The translations under genes were made by a program, and so were the position numbers. Shown here in pieces: positions 32,857 through 43,892 of a DNA stretch of 64,000 nt. Position 1 is the stretch's first letter. Each line of letters begins with the position of its first letter. The notes beneath the pieces were generated by a model. The model saw nothing but the letters and a program-made list of their open reading frames with translations, made no database searches and had not been told where the DNA came from. Source of the stretch: Henckelia pumila (taxonomy: Eukaryota; Streptophyta; Magnoliopsida; Lamiales; Gesneriaceae); assembly GCF_033568475.1 (NCBI RefSeq), contig NC_133123.1, forward strand, positions 153,465,753-153,529,752, given 5' to 3'.

Positions 32857-35752
32857 TTAAAAATTGGATTGAACTGAAGTATGAAAGATTTGAACAAATC
32901 CATTCAAGTTGTCAACTTTTGTCTCCAAAGACTGATGAGAGTTTTGTATATGAGACAATGAGCTAGTTGATTGATTTGAGTCTGCTATGGGCTTATCCAG
33001 TAGTGCAAGCTTTCCCTGAAGTTTTCCAAACTCAGCGTTCATTGATTGTCTTAAAAAGGAGATGTTGTTGTCTGTAGGTTGTTGATTTTCTTTAAGACTG
33101 GTGACAGTCTTGGACATGTCATAAACTGAGTTCTCAATTTGAGAAAGACTTAGATACCAATCATCTTCAGCTGTGGAAGTTGGAGATGGAAGTCATTTGT
33201 CAGAGAATAAGAGATGTTCTTTGTAATAATCTTGATTATGTCCTTTAGGAGGAGATGAAGGAGTAATTGTGAACATTTCAACCTTTCCTTTGCCCTTGTC
33301 CAGATGAGTTGATGATTCAGGAGCTGTTTGAACAATCATTGCTAGAGTTTGAGGTAGAGTCTCTGTCTCAATAGATTTGGCAGGAGGAGATGAATCTTTG
33401 ATAATTTGTTCATGTGGGGATGATTCATTCTTCGGTTCTTGCAACTCCTTGTCCTCAAGATGAACTGGTGGGACCAAATAATCATCATTTTAAGTGAGTT
33501 TAGAATGTGCTTCCTTCGCAACAGACTCTGTTGGAGCAGGTGTGTCCTTGAGTGGAGATGGATTGTCCAAAGTCTGAGTGACTTTCTTAGGTTCTGACAT
33601 AACTAATTCGATGGGATTGGATAACTCATCTACCTAAGACAGATGTGGTTCTGAGATTTTTGTATGAGATAAGGTGAAAGACTCATCGGCTTGACCATGA
33701 TTGGAGAAGATTGTGTGTCCATGATGATTTGTTGAGGTTCTTCAAGTTCTTTCTGAAGGAACACGGGAGACACAAATTCTTCTGTAGTTGGTGCTGATAA
33801 CATAGGATTTGAGTGATCCTTTGCTTAAATATGAGAGATAACTTCATCAACATTCATGAGTTGAAGTTCAGGAAGAGCTTTGTCAGTATCGTAAGGGTGT
33901 AGTTGCTGCTCAATTGTTGTATCTGGAGAAACTGAAGTTTCCCTTTGAATTTCTGCAAAAACCTGATCAATAGACTGATTGGAGGAGTCAGTTGAAGTAT
34001 GTATTTTCTTTTTCTTCTTGTGTTTGGAAGTCGATGAGGAGTGTGACTTGTGTCTTTTCCAAATGAAGGGTTCTGGAATCTCCAATGTTTGATCAGTCTC
34101 CCAGAATTTGACGTTTGATTGTATATTGATGAGATCAGTTTGCAGCTGAGTGAATATGAATCTATCTTCATAAGAAGTTCTAGCACATGGATCATAATTG
34201 CTTTGAAATTCATCAACTATTTCTCCTAGTTTCTTTATTCGTAAGAGATCATAGAAGTACTTTCTTCTTATCAAAGCTTCTTGAATATTGGCAGTCTTGA
34301 CTACTTTTAGCACAATCTCTTCGGTTTTGACAAACTTAGACAGCTCAGCTTTCTTGGTGAAGTTCCTGGCTAATGTAGAAGTCCTGTATTGATGTCAAGT
34401 ATCAAATATTTCGGCAGTGCGCTTCTGAGCATATTCAAGTACTTCATCCATGGTTAAGTCAATTTGCAGCTGAATAACATTTGATGGTCTGTCAGGGTCT
34501 GAGGAAGAGGCTATTTTTGAACTTCCTGCAACCACGTCCAAGCCTGAATGAGTGTATTCAACAATTTTTTTTGAGTACAAACCACCGTTGGTGTTGCTGG
34601 AGGCAAAGCTATAATTGGTGAGATAAGCTGTAGAGTAGCTTTCTGAGTCTTAACAACTGTTCCCAATTCTTCAGGTGTGGGAATTTCCAGAGATGGTTTA
34701 AGACTCTGAAGTGGTTCAATCAGCATAGGTTTCTTACCCTTTGGATCAGTTTTGGGTTTAGCCTCCTTGACTGTGTTATCAATACAGTAAGTATCTTCAG
34801 TTGAGGTTAAATCAGTTGATTTAGGAACCATAGAGATTATCAGTTTGGATGGGGAAGACACAGCCCTTTCTTGTAAAGTTCTTGTTCGCTTGGTTTGAGG
34901 CAATTTGACTACTTCTTCACTGTCAGTTTCATCACTATCATGAATGACAAGATTTCTTTTCTTTTTGATCAAATTCTTTGTTGGGGTCTTCTGTATTTTT
35001 GGGATCATTGAATCAGCGGAGTCTCTAGATTTAAATTTTGCAAGATATTCATGATTCGGAATTCTAAATTTGTGCAGTTGAGAAGAAGCTTGAATGGTAA
35101 CTCCGAGAGTTTCAAGAATTTGACTGGCCTGAAGAATATATCCAAAGGATTTCTTTGTAGGTGTCATCATTTGAACGAAGATATTGAAGAGAATGTTACT
35201 CCAATTGATCTTGACACCTTTCATGATAGCTGTCATTACCTTAAACTTTCCAACAGTTATCCTAGCGAAAGATCCTCCTTTGGCCAGAATACTTTTGGCA
35301 ACAATGTCAGCTAATATTTGATATTCAGGCTTCAAGTCTCTTTTGAGTCCAGACAATGAAATTGGTTGACTTGACCCCGAAAATATACTTTGCATCTCAG
35401 TGATATCAGTAGTTGAGATAATGTTGAAATCAGTGTTACCTGATGTAGGTAAACTGAAAGTGCTGGCAAATAATCCTTCACTGATCTGAACCGTATGTCC
35501 TTCGAGAGATATTAATAAAATTCCATCATCGCTGAGCTTACATTTATGATATAGATATAGGAGATCATTTTTATAGATATTCAAGTTTTTGATATCCAGG
35601 AATTTGCGAAGTTCAGATTGTTCCAAAGCAGTGCAGACCTTGGATATTTCCGGTTTGTCCATTTCGAGTAGTGAATCAAAATCAACTGCAAGAGCATTGA
35701 GAATGTAAACTGCAGATGAAGTAGTCATCGAGAGTTTTTTCCTGTGAATCAA
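32857..35752 (-). pseudogene. Long accessory ORF downstream of pol, unknown function, broken
   Basis: Not a known enzyme to me. The first part (35752-34511, 413 residues) probably starts at MTTSSAVYILNALAV. An N-terminal globular region (about 1-240) contains SILAKGGSFARITVGKFKVM and GVKINWSNILFN, followed by FRIPNHEYLAKF; then a Lys/Arg-rich, acidic and Ser/Pro-rich stretch. A shift near 34560 leads into 34580-34395, and further pieces follow in 34313-33825 (KHKKKKK run), 33477-33193 and 33117-32857 (heptad-like, coiled-coil type). Together the ancestral product would be roughly 900 residues. No membrane span or signal peptide is evident, so an envelope role is not supported. The position is the env-like one of SIRE elements; I recall similar proteins predicted in asterid genomes, which needs a search. 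Confidence 0.6.
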
Positions 35753-35950
35753 TAGAGTAATCGGAAGAGAAATTAGTCGGAAGCTTAGGGTTCTTGAACA
35801 ATTTGACTGATAGTAAGATAAGACAAAAGACTTGGTCAGTACGACACAAGAGTGGTGTGGCTTACCGAGAATTTTTAAAATTCAAATTAAATAGTACATA
35901 AAGGTGGGAGATAGTACATGTATTTCCCTCTACACACGCTACAGATAAGC

Positions 35951-35961
35951 CTATAAAAATG
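35951..35961 (+). promoter_or_regulatory. TATA box before opposite-strand ORF 1
   Basis: CCTATAAAAATG about 40 bp before the ATG at 35995, on the strand opposite to the element's own transcript. If used, it gives a very short leader. Confidence 0.4.
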
Positions 35962-35994
35962 TGAAGCTGTTATATGATAGTTGTTACAAAAAAA

Positions 35995-36429
35995 ATGAGT
36001 GACATTATTCCTTTGTTTGGGTTTGGTCAGAATCCGTATGTGGCATGTGAAGCATGTCGTGACAAATATTTTGAAGCTAAGAAGAAGAAGATTGAATAAC
36101 GTTTTTTTGAAGAAGTAATGAAGGTCTGGCTAAAGATTGAAGAGCTTCATATGTATCATCATGCTCATTTTCCTCCGAGAAAATTTGAGGATGCTAAGGA
36201 GATAGCTCAAAGAGCAACGTACTACATGATATCACTGGATACTTTTACACCCAGAGATATTTTTAAGGATAAAAATATTCTCTATATGATGGTTAATAAA
36301 GAGTGCATCACATTGGTTCTCATTTCAACTGATGAGCTAAGTGATCCTACTGATGAGCCTCTACGAGCATGGGTGACAAGCTGGAGTTATGAAGTTTTCC
36401 GAAATATGAGGGAAATAAAAAGTGTGTGA
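35995..36429 (+). pseudogene. Opposite-strand accessory ORF 1 with one in-frame stop
   Basis: Not recognised. From ATG 35995 the plus strand encodes MSDIIPLFGFGQNPYVACE..., with a CEAC pair and a basic AKKKKIE stretch, then TAA at 36097-36099 and in the same frame FFEEVMKVWLKIEELHMYHH, ending at 36429 (about 144 residues in all). A CAA-to-TAA change would explain the stop. A TATA box (CCTATAAAAAT, 35951-35961) precedes the ATG by about 40 bp and an AATAAA lies after the end near 36460. It runs against pol inside the same element. Confidence 0.5.
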
Positions 36430-36793
36430 TTGTAACCTTTTTGATTCCGAAGTATTAATAAAAGAATTAATTTTTACTAGACTGAATTTGTACGTTAACT
36501 GAGTTTTCCTAAACTGATATTGTTCCTAAACTGAATTTACCTTAACTGATATTGTGTAACTGGTTACATAAGTGAAGGTAAACTGAACTACTAAAGGCCA
36601 CGAGAAACTATGTTATCAGTTAATTATTATAGGCAATCAAGTTTCAGAGATTTTCTTTGTCATAAATAGTGCCTTATTGCGTGAAAGTTTATACGTAAAA
36701 GACTTTTTATATTCTGAATATTTAACATATAATAAATGAGAGAGACTCTTCGATATCCGGACTATCAGTGCATTAGAGTAAGGGCATAAAAAA
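36430..36793. other. Spacer with repeated TAAACTGA words
   Basis: AT-rich DNA between the two opposite-strand ORFs. Variants of TAAACTGA/TTAACTGA recur between 36478 and 36610, the same word family as in the LTR of this element. No gene seen. Confidence 0.6.
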
Positions 36794-37129
36794 ATGGAGA
36801 ATTGGAGAGCTGCGCATGATGATTTCATCGAAGAGAAGGTTGCTCGTTTACGAGCCAAGCTGATTCAGATGCAGTTCCGGGGTCCAGATGCACTTGATCC
36901 TGATGAAGTGCGATGTCTGGCGAAGTACAAGCAAGTGCTTGGAATAAATGATACTGCTTATGTCCTTGGTCGGGAAGGCATACGACTCCTGCACTTGAAG
37001 AAGGAGTTAAGGGTGGTAACCCTTCTCCATGGCCTGGAAGAGATGGAAGATGATCCGTTGGAAGAGCATCTTCGCCTTTTGAAAATGGATGTGGAGATAG
37101 AAATAGAAATTGTAAATGAAGTTTATTAA
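36794..37129 (+). CDS. Opposite-strand accessory ORF 2, 111 residues, unknown
   Basis: Not recognised. An open frame from ATG 36794 (MENWRAAHDDFIEEKVARLR) to 37129, predicted mostly helical and charged, with an acidic end (MEDDPLEEHLRLLKMDVEIEIEI). A TATA-like stretch (ACATATAATAAATG) lies near 36726-36738 and AATAAA-type sequence just after the stop. It lies between RNase H (37366) and the long accessory ORF, antisense to both. The GC content is higher than the surrounding non-coding DNA. It could be a captured gene, an antisense ORF of the element, or chance; the intact frame in an otherwise broken element favours one of the first two. Confidence 0.45.
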   Translation: MENWRAAHDDFIEEKVARLRAKLIQMQFRGPDALDPDEVRCLAKYKQVLGINDTAYVLGREGIRLLHLKKELRVVTLLHGLEEMEDDPLEEHLRLLKMDVEIEIEIVNEVY

Positions 37130-37365
37130 ATAAAATAAGTTTTTATTTTGAATATGTTATTTATAAATTTATTTTTTTTGAAGCGCGTCTATTTAATAAC
37201 CTGCAAAATAAATTCCCCCTTAAAATATGCGTAAATCTTTTAAGACAGAAAATGATTTATCAACAATTAAAATAACAACAGAATGTTACTTTAAAGGCCC
37301 TGCGAAGAATTCAGTTTAGATCATACTAAACTGTGTAGAAAATTTGCAATGGATAATCTAATTTT

Positions 37366-38934
37366 TTAATCTAAATTAATAAGTCCTAAAAGATTTCGAA
37401 AGTAAGAAAACTTAGACTCTGGGAGAGGTTTTTTAAAGATGTCTGTTGTTTGTTGCTCTGTGGAAATGTACTCCAGTCGAATGTTCTTCTTGAGTGCATG
37501 ATCTCGGATAAAATGATGCCTAACTTTGATATGCTTCGTTCTTGAGTGAAGAATGGGGTTGTAAGTAATTGCAATTGTGCTGGTGTTATCACAGAAGATT
37601 GGGGAGTCCTGTTCTTCAATTCCATAATCTCTCAACTGTTGTTTAATCCAGAGCAGTTGAGCACAACAACTTTCTGCGGCTAAGTATTCAGCTTCTGTTG
37701 TAGATGTAGCAATGGATGTCTGTTTCTTGCTAAACCATGAAATCAGTCTATCCCCAAGGAATTGACATGATCCACTAGTACTTTTTCGATCCAGTTTACA
37801 TCCAGCATAATCAGCATCTGAGTATCCAACTAGATTGAAGGAGTTGTGCTTAGCATACCATAGACCAACATTTTAAGTTCCCTTTAGATACCTCAGTATC
37901 CTTTTTCCAGCTATGAAGTGGGATTGCTTAGGATTTGATTGAAATATTGCACATAAACAGACTGCAAAAACAATGTCAGGTCTACTTGCTGTTAAATAAA
38001 GCAATGACCCTATTAGACCTTGATACATTGTAGCATCAACTGATATTCCCCCTTTGTCTTTGTCAAATTTGATTGATGCACCCATGGGAGTTGTTGCAAC
38101 CGTGCAGTTTTCCATACCAAACTTTTTGATTAATTCTTTGGTGTACTTAGTTTGGCTTATATATGTTTCATTTTCCATTTGACGAACTTGCAATCCAAGA
38201 AAGAAATTTAGTTCACCCATCATACTCATCTCGAACTTTTCCTGCATTAGCTTTGAAAATCTAGTGCATAATTTGGGGTTAGTTGACCCAAAGATAATAT
38301 CATCAACATATATTTGAACTAATAGAGTGTGATCGCCTTTCGTAAATTTGAACAATGTTTTGTCAACTTTGCCTATAGTAAATTCGTGTTCAAGAAGAAA
38401 TTTGGTTAGAGTGTCATACCAAGATCTAGGAGCTTGTTTCAGTCCATAAAGAGCTTTATTTAAATGATACACATGATCTGGGAATTGATGATTTGTTAAT
38501 CCTGGTGGTTGTTCAACAAATACTTTTTTTTGAAGTTTCCCATTCAAGAAGGCACTTTTAACATTCATCTGAAAAAATTTGAATTTTTTGAATGACGCAT
38601 ATGCAAGGAATATTCTTATTGCTTACAGTCTAGCTACTGGTGCATAAGTTTCGTCATAGTCAATTCCTTCTTCTTGTCTGTATCCTTGAGCTACTAATCT
38701 TGCCTTATTTCTAACCACATTTCCTTCTTTATTGAGCTTGTTTCTAAAGACCCATCGAGTGCCAATGACTGATTGATGAGTTGGTCTTGGGACGAGATCC
38801 CAGACTGCATTTCTAGTAAACTGATTTAGCTCTTCTTGCATAGCATCTATCCAACAACTTTCAGCCAATGTTTCTTCAATTTTCTTTGGCTCTTCTTGAG
38901 ATATAAAGGCTGCGTGAAGAAGTTCTTTAATCAT
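37366..38934 (-). pseudogene. SIRE-like reverse transcriptase and RNase H, three lesions
   Basis: RT starts in 38934-38623 ([33 protein letters not shown] then a stop), resumes after a gap in 38568-37873 with MNVKSAFLNGKLQK, YGLKQAPRSWYD and the catalytic YVDDIIFGSTN. A stop (TAA) follows LRYLKGT near 37873. RNase H continues: YSDADYAGCKLDRKSTSG, TTEAEYLAAESC and CDNTSTIAI, ending at 37366. The catalytic residues survive; the premature stops do not allow a full polyprotein. Confidence 0.85.
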
Positions 38935-38940
38935 TTGTCC

Positions 38941-40449
38941 TCAAGTCCTTAATGGTGCTATATGATTACCAATAACAGAACTGAGTGGATGCTTTTTGGA
39001 CCATTTAAGTTGATTTCCACTGATCATTTGTGCCTCTAGATCTTGATTAGACATGTTGTTGTGGTCAAGCTCTGTGGTCTCATGGTGTTGTTCTTCAATG
39101 TCCTCAACTGTGTGGGTTTGGTGAATATCAATTAGTTGACCAATGTTTAGATCCTCAACTACTGGGTTCACCAGTTCCGGTTCAGGAGATTGAAGAGTTC
39201 TTGAGGGTGGTGATGCTTCGTCTTCACTTTCATCCTGATTATCGTTGTCTAATTGTATTTCCTGAAATAGATCTGAGAGTTGATAAGTATTAGTTGCAAC
39301 ATCAGTAGTAAGATCTTCATAAAAAATAACATGGATTGATTCTTCAACATTTAGAGTTCTTTTGTTGAAGACTCTGTAAGCTTTACTGATTGAGGAATAT
39401 CCCAGAAAAATACCCTCATCTGACTTCGAATCAAATGCAGTCAGATGACTTTTACCATTGTTGTGGATGAAGCATTTACTCCCAAAAATTTTGAAGTATG
39501 ATACATTAGGTTTTCTGCCATTCCAGATATCATATGGGGTTTTAAAAAATTTCTTGCATATCATTGATCTGTTCTGAGTGTAGCAAGCAGTGTTCACAGC
39601 TTCTGCCCAAAATTTTTGAGAAATCTTGTAGTCAACTAACATGGTTCTCGCAGCTTATTTAAGAGTACGATTTCTCCTTTCTGCAACACCATTTTGTTGT
39701 GGTGTTCTAGATGCTGAGAATTAATGTTTGATTCCATAATGCTCTAAAAATGAAGATAAAGTTTGATTGACAAATTCAGTTCCTCTGTCACTCCTGATTC
39801 TGTCAATCTTACTTGATTTTTCGTTAAATAGTCTTTTAAAATTTTTGATAAGTTGAGAAGCAGTTTGGTCTTTAGATTTTAAGAAAATGACCCAGGTAAA
39901 ACGTGAGTAATCATCAATGATGACAAGTGTATACCTCATTCTCCCTAAGCTTGTTACTGGGATTGGACCAAATAAGTCCATATGTAACAGTTCCAAGCAT
40001 CGGGAAGATGAGTTAACCCTTGTTTTTAAAAGATGACCTAACTTGCTTCCCATATTGACAGCTGAGCAAACTTTGTCTTTTGAAAAATCAATTTTAGGCA
40101 GTCCTGTTACTAGCTCGAGCTTACTCAGACTAGCAATTGATTTGAAATTCAGATGATTCAGTTGCTTGTGCCAAATCCAGTTGCGCTTAGAATTGGAAGC
40201 TATGAGGCAAACTGGTTTGCTAGACTGAATGTTCCAGCATACTTTATAAATGTTTCCATATCGGTTTCATGTCAAAAAAATGTTACCAGAGGCATCTTTA
40301 ATAATGCAGTTTAGCTTTTGAAATTCAACATAATGCCCGTAGTCACACATTTGACTAATGCTGAGTAAATTATATTTGAGAGTTTCAACCAAGAGAACAT
40401 CTTGAATGATAATGTTGCCGTGGATAATCTTACCCTTACCCACGGTTTT
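38941..40449 (-). pseudogene. SIRE-like protease end and integrase, broken
   Basis: The end of the protease domain (VGKGKIIHGNIIIQDVLLVE) starts at the insertion point of the Angela LTR (40449). The integrase zinc domain follows near 40170-40070 (WHKQLNHLNFKSIASLSK). The core 40053-39721 has MDLFGPIPV with the first Asp and RSDRGTEFVNQ with the second, then a stop after HYGIKH; PQQNGVAERRNRTLK with the catalytic Glu lies just after it, before another stop near 39655. The C-terminal part 39642-38941 contains FLGYSSISKAYRVFN. Non-functional. Confidence 0.85.
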
Positions 40450-40757
40450 TGAAAGAGTTGGTGCCCGGATAGCCAACTTGTGGCTAAGGGATTTGATGAC
40501 TCTATATGTAAACAATCTTTGATTAATATAATTTACACTTTAATCATGTCATTTACTTTATCTTTCTTCATATTGTTATATTGTGATATACTATTGTTGT
40601 TTAGATGAAGACCTTGAATATACTAGAGTGCATGTAAGATGTGATAGTACATTGCGATGACTGTCATGAAACATATCTTATAATCACTGTATATTCTAAA
40701 CACTTCCTAGTCAATTGAGCCGTCCGCAAATAAGGATAAGGATCGCTCGAGATTGAG
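40450..40757 (+). repeat. 5' LTR, first part
   Basis: Starts TGAAAGAGTTGGTGCCC and matches 57880-58173 of the 3' LTR and 4349-4045 of the minus-strand copy, until GATTGAG at 40757, where homology stops. Confidence 0.9.
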
Positions 40758-43700
40758 AGCGAATTCTTCGAGAATCTCGTTCGGAATGATTTTGTAGACG
40801 ATGCTTGCTTTTTATCAGAAACCTTGGTTTTCGTCAACAAGGAACGCCTTATCCAAATAATAGAAAAGGGCGCCATTTTCTACTATTTGATCGGTACCTC
40901 GTAAGCTCACTGCTTTTTTATCTGTACTTCCTCTATCTTACTTTGACTTCACTCCGCTACGCACCTTCAAACAGAATTTGTAAACAATGCGAACAAAGGC
41001 TATTTGAATACTTTTTCAAAAGTCTCGGAATTCGCTTGTGAAAGAGCTTCTACTGAAGCTTATGCGTTGGCTGAGACTTCTACTGATAGCAAGCACCGGC
41101 TCATTGAATTTGATTTTTCCATTAGAAGGGGCCTCCGGCTCAGCTCGACCAAAGCAAAGGAAACCTTGGTTCTTTCGGAGTCCTTCTTCCTCACCTTAGT
41201 AAAGAAGAAGATATGCACTGGGATAGTAAAAAAAAAAGAACTTTTAGGCTTCTTGGTTGATAGCTCTACTACTGGATTTTGCCTTTTCTTTGGTGATTCC
41301 AAACCAAGTTGAGAGCCGGGCTTTTAGAGATGAGGTGGCTTTGCCAAGTTAATTTCGGCTCGCACGCTTTCCTTCTTTTCTCAGATGATGAAGGCTGGAA
41401 ACTCTGTTTCTAGTGGATCTGAATATCCCTCCATGTATCAATCAGGTTGGGACTGCGACTGGTTTATAGAAGGGTATAGAGATGTTATCTCATCATCAAG
41501 TAAGTGTAGTACTAGACTATGAAGCCTAATTGACACCAACGAGTAAGGGGCTTCTAATCTATTCTTTCTTGCCCCCATTCCCTTAAGTGGGATATACCCT
41601 GTGCTGTGCAAGCTCGGAATTTGAACTGAAAGGGATTGCTCCAGAGACAATTGTCATTGCCTTTTGATTTGGCACAAACACATTGGTCTAGCAGTTACTT
41701 TGTTCCACTGCTGAAGTGTTCGGTTCATTAGATACTGAGACTTTTTTCCTTATAATTCAAAGTGGGATTCAATTTCCAGCTATCCTTCCATCCGCCCTTT
41801 ATCACTTTCTTTGCTGAATAAACGTCAGTCTCACCGCTTGAATCCAAATTGGTTGTACATACTTGGAATTTGATGAAGCTTTCTTTCCCTCGTTGCCCAG
41901 CTGCTATTGAATCAGCGTAAAGGGATGTCGATGAGGGTACAATAGAGAAAATAATTCGCTTTGGTTCAGAGCTCCGCGTTTCAAGTTTGTTATCCTAACC
42001 GTCTCCTCTCCTCCACCGGGAGCCTGGCCCCTTCTTCTATCTTATCTACAGCCTTGCTCTGGCAAAATTGGCTCAATGATCTCTTTCTTCGCTAGACCGG
42101 TCCGGCTTTTTCATTCTGGGGAGGGGGGACTAGCCTCATTACTTCCCATTGGGCTTGGCCTTTCATAAGTGGAGAGAGAATAAAGCACCCATAATAGAGA
42201 CGCCCATTCCTTAGTCAGGACCAGGGCCTCCTTGTGAGCCATAGTTATAGTGTAACAAATGTCTTTGAAGCCGAATAAACGATCCACATTATTGTAACTA
42301 GAATTGTCACGACCTTTTTCAAGGCGTTCTCCTTCTCTTTTAAAACTCACTCCTGAAAGGCGCGAAAAAATATGCTTTCTAGTGGACTATGGGAATGTAG
42401 CCTAGCTGCTAGTAGCTCTATTCTTATAGCTCGGTAGTTGGACTTAGCATTGAATATTTGAACAATAAATATCCAGACATAGTCAATTTTATGAAGTTGA
42501 TTTCTATCATTAGTTGGTTTAGTTCTGTAATGGATAGAGCTGTTGTCTATAGTATAACCTATTTTACTACAAGACAGGATTATATGTCTTTCATAAAAGA
42601 AAAGCAAAGACATGAATTAAGTTTCTCCGTAGGTCAAGATTAACTGGTTTCTTTCTTTAAAGAATTTATTTTATTCTAACTTGTAAAAGAGAGAGTTTTT
42701 TCTTGTGCAAAACTATGATAAAATAAGCCGTACCCTGACCATCGCCCATTAGTGCCCTTTACCTGACGGTCTCCGTTGGCCACTTGGTCGGCTAGAAAAT
42801 CATATCACGGGGAGTAGATTCAACGAGTCTCTGAAGCGGAATAACAACTTATTATTTGAATGGACTGCTAAATCGTAAAGTCTATGGTTCCTCATAAGTG
42901 GTTTTAGCTTGTAGTTCTTGTGATGACATGATAGGTGCTTAAGCAATAGAATTCCATCGAATCTCTATTCCTTCATATGATTCAGGAATAGGCAGCTCGA
43001 GAGCTCATTTGAAGGAAGACCCTTACTGCATTCCTTCAGGTGCTTCAGGAATGCTCGGGGCTCCATTACGTCGTACGATATATCGATCCGGAAAACTTAC
43101 TTTTAGTTGTAAGTCATCCATTCCGCTTCTATCTAAAGTGATGCTAGGCTCCACCTTCACAGAGGTGCGCTTCGCTCGGCCACATAATGAGCTTGTTCAC
43201 ATTCACCGAATAGATCTTTGCCCTAGCCCTGGCTTTCACTCGATCGAAGGTAGATGCAAGAGTAGTACTTGCGCCTATAGCAAAGGTTAAAAGACCATCT
43301 GACATAGCCTTTCTGAACCTATTATAGAGGATGGTCCACTCAATGGGTTTTGTTGAAGGGGTACGGACGTCTTCCTCTCTATTTACTAGTCCTTCCAACA
43401 CAGACAGCTACCTCCATTCACTAGACCTCCCACTCGATTCAAAATAAGAAGATCGGCTCTACTGCTCACTCTCGAAGACAGGGGACGATTCCCTACTCAA
43501 CTATGGCATTTCTTCGTCCGATGAGACTCAATCGATGAGATTGCTGATGTCGAGGCGCTCAACCTTGTTCTCGGTTAGCTTTATAAGGGAGCTTGGGGTG
43601 TCTAGCTGTGCACCCTTTGATTGCTTGTAGTACTCCTTCTACCATATTCCTTTGTCTTTGCTTTGCACTTACGAGAAGGTGAGGGCGTCTTTCTTTCCAG

Positions 43701-43892
43701 CCGCTCAACTGTTCGAGCTTGGTTTCGATTCGACAAAGGTAGAATGCCTGGTCGAAGGGGACGTCTTTGGCTTTACGAGAGAAAGCTTGCCGTAGAAAAA
43801 AGTATTTATCTTCCCGTCCCGGGTCATACTCCGGTGCGTCCACAGAAGAGGAAATCGCAATGCATCTTGCTCAGCAGACGTAGCTTGGAGTG
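40758..43892. other. 3.1 kb foreign insert in the 5' LTR, probably mitochondrial-type DNA
   Basis: Both other LTR copies run through this point without a gap, while here 3135 bp intervene and three LTR bases are missing. There are no terminal repeats, no TG...CA ends and no clear target duplication; the junctions share AGC. The insert has more even base composition than the AT-rich surroundings and a texture of pyrimidine-rich runs and short broken frames that I associate with plant mitochondrial spacers. I could not identify a specific mitochondrial gene or tRNA. The frames at 42458-42643 and 43009-43290 are short and unassigned. A fragment of another uncharacterised nuclear element remains possible. 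Confidence 0.6.

Larger units (their letters stand above)
31380..40449 (-). mobile_element. SIRE-like Ty1/copia element with accessory ORFs, minus strand, 5' part displaced
   Basis: On the minus strand: protease end and integrase (from 40449), RT, RNase H (to 37366), then two plus-strand ORFs (37129-35995), a long minus-strand ORF relic (35752-32857), a polypurine tract and a 3' LTR (32480-31380). RNase H carries YSDADYAGCKLDRKSTSG and RT carries YVDDIIFGSTN, signatures of the SIRE/Maximus lineage, which is known for an extra ORF after pol. It is interrupted at 40450 by the plus-strand Angela element, so gag and the 5' LTR should lie beyond the window. Confidence 0.88.

Noticed and set aside
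32481..35752. Envelope gene in the SIRE-like element
   Set aside because: The position fits, but no signal peptide, membrane span or furin-like site is visible; called an unknown accessory ORF instead.
42458..42643. 61-residue frame in the organelle-like insert
   Set aside because: Could be a fragment of an organelle ORF, but I could not assign it; other frames in the insert (43009, 43559, 43621) are overlapping and unconvincing.
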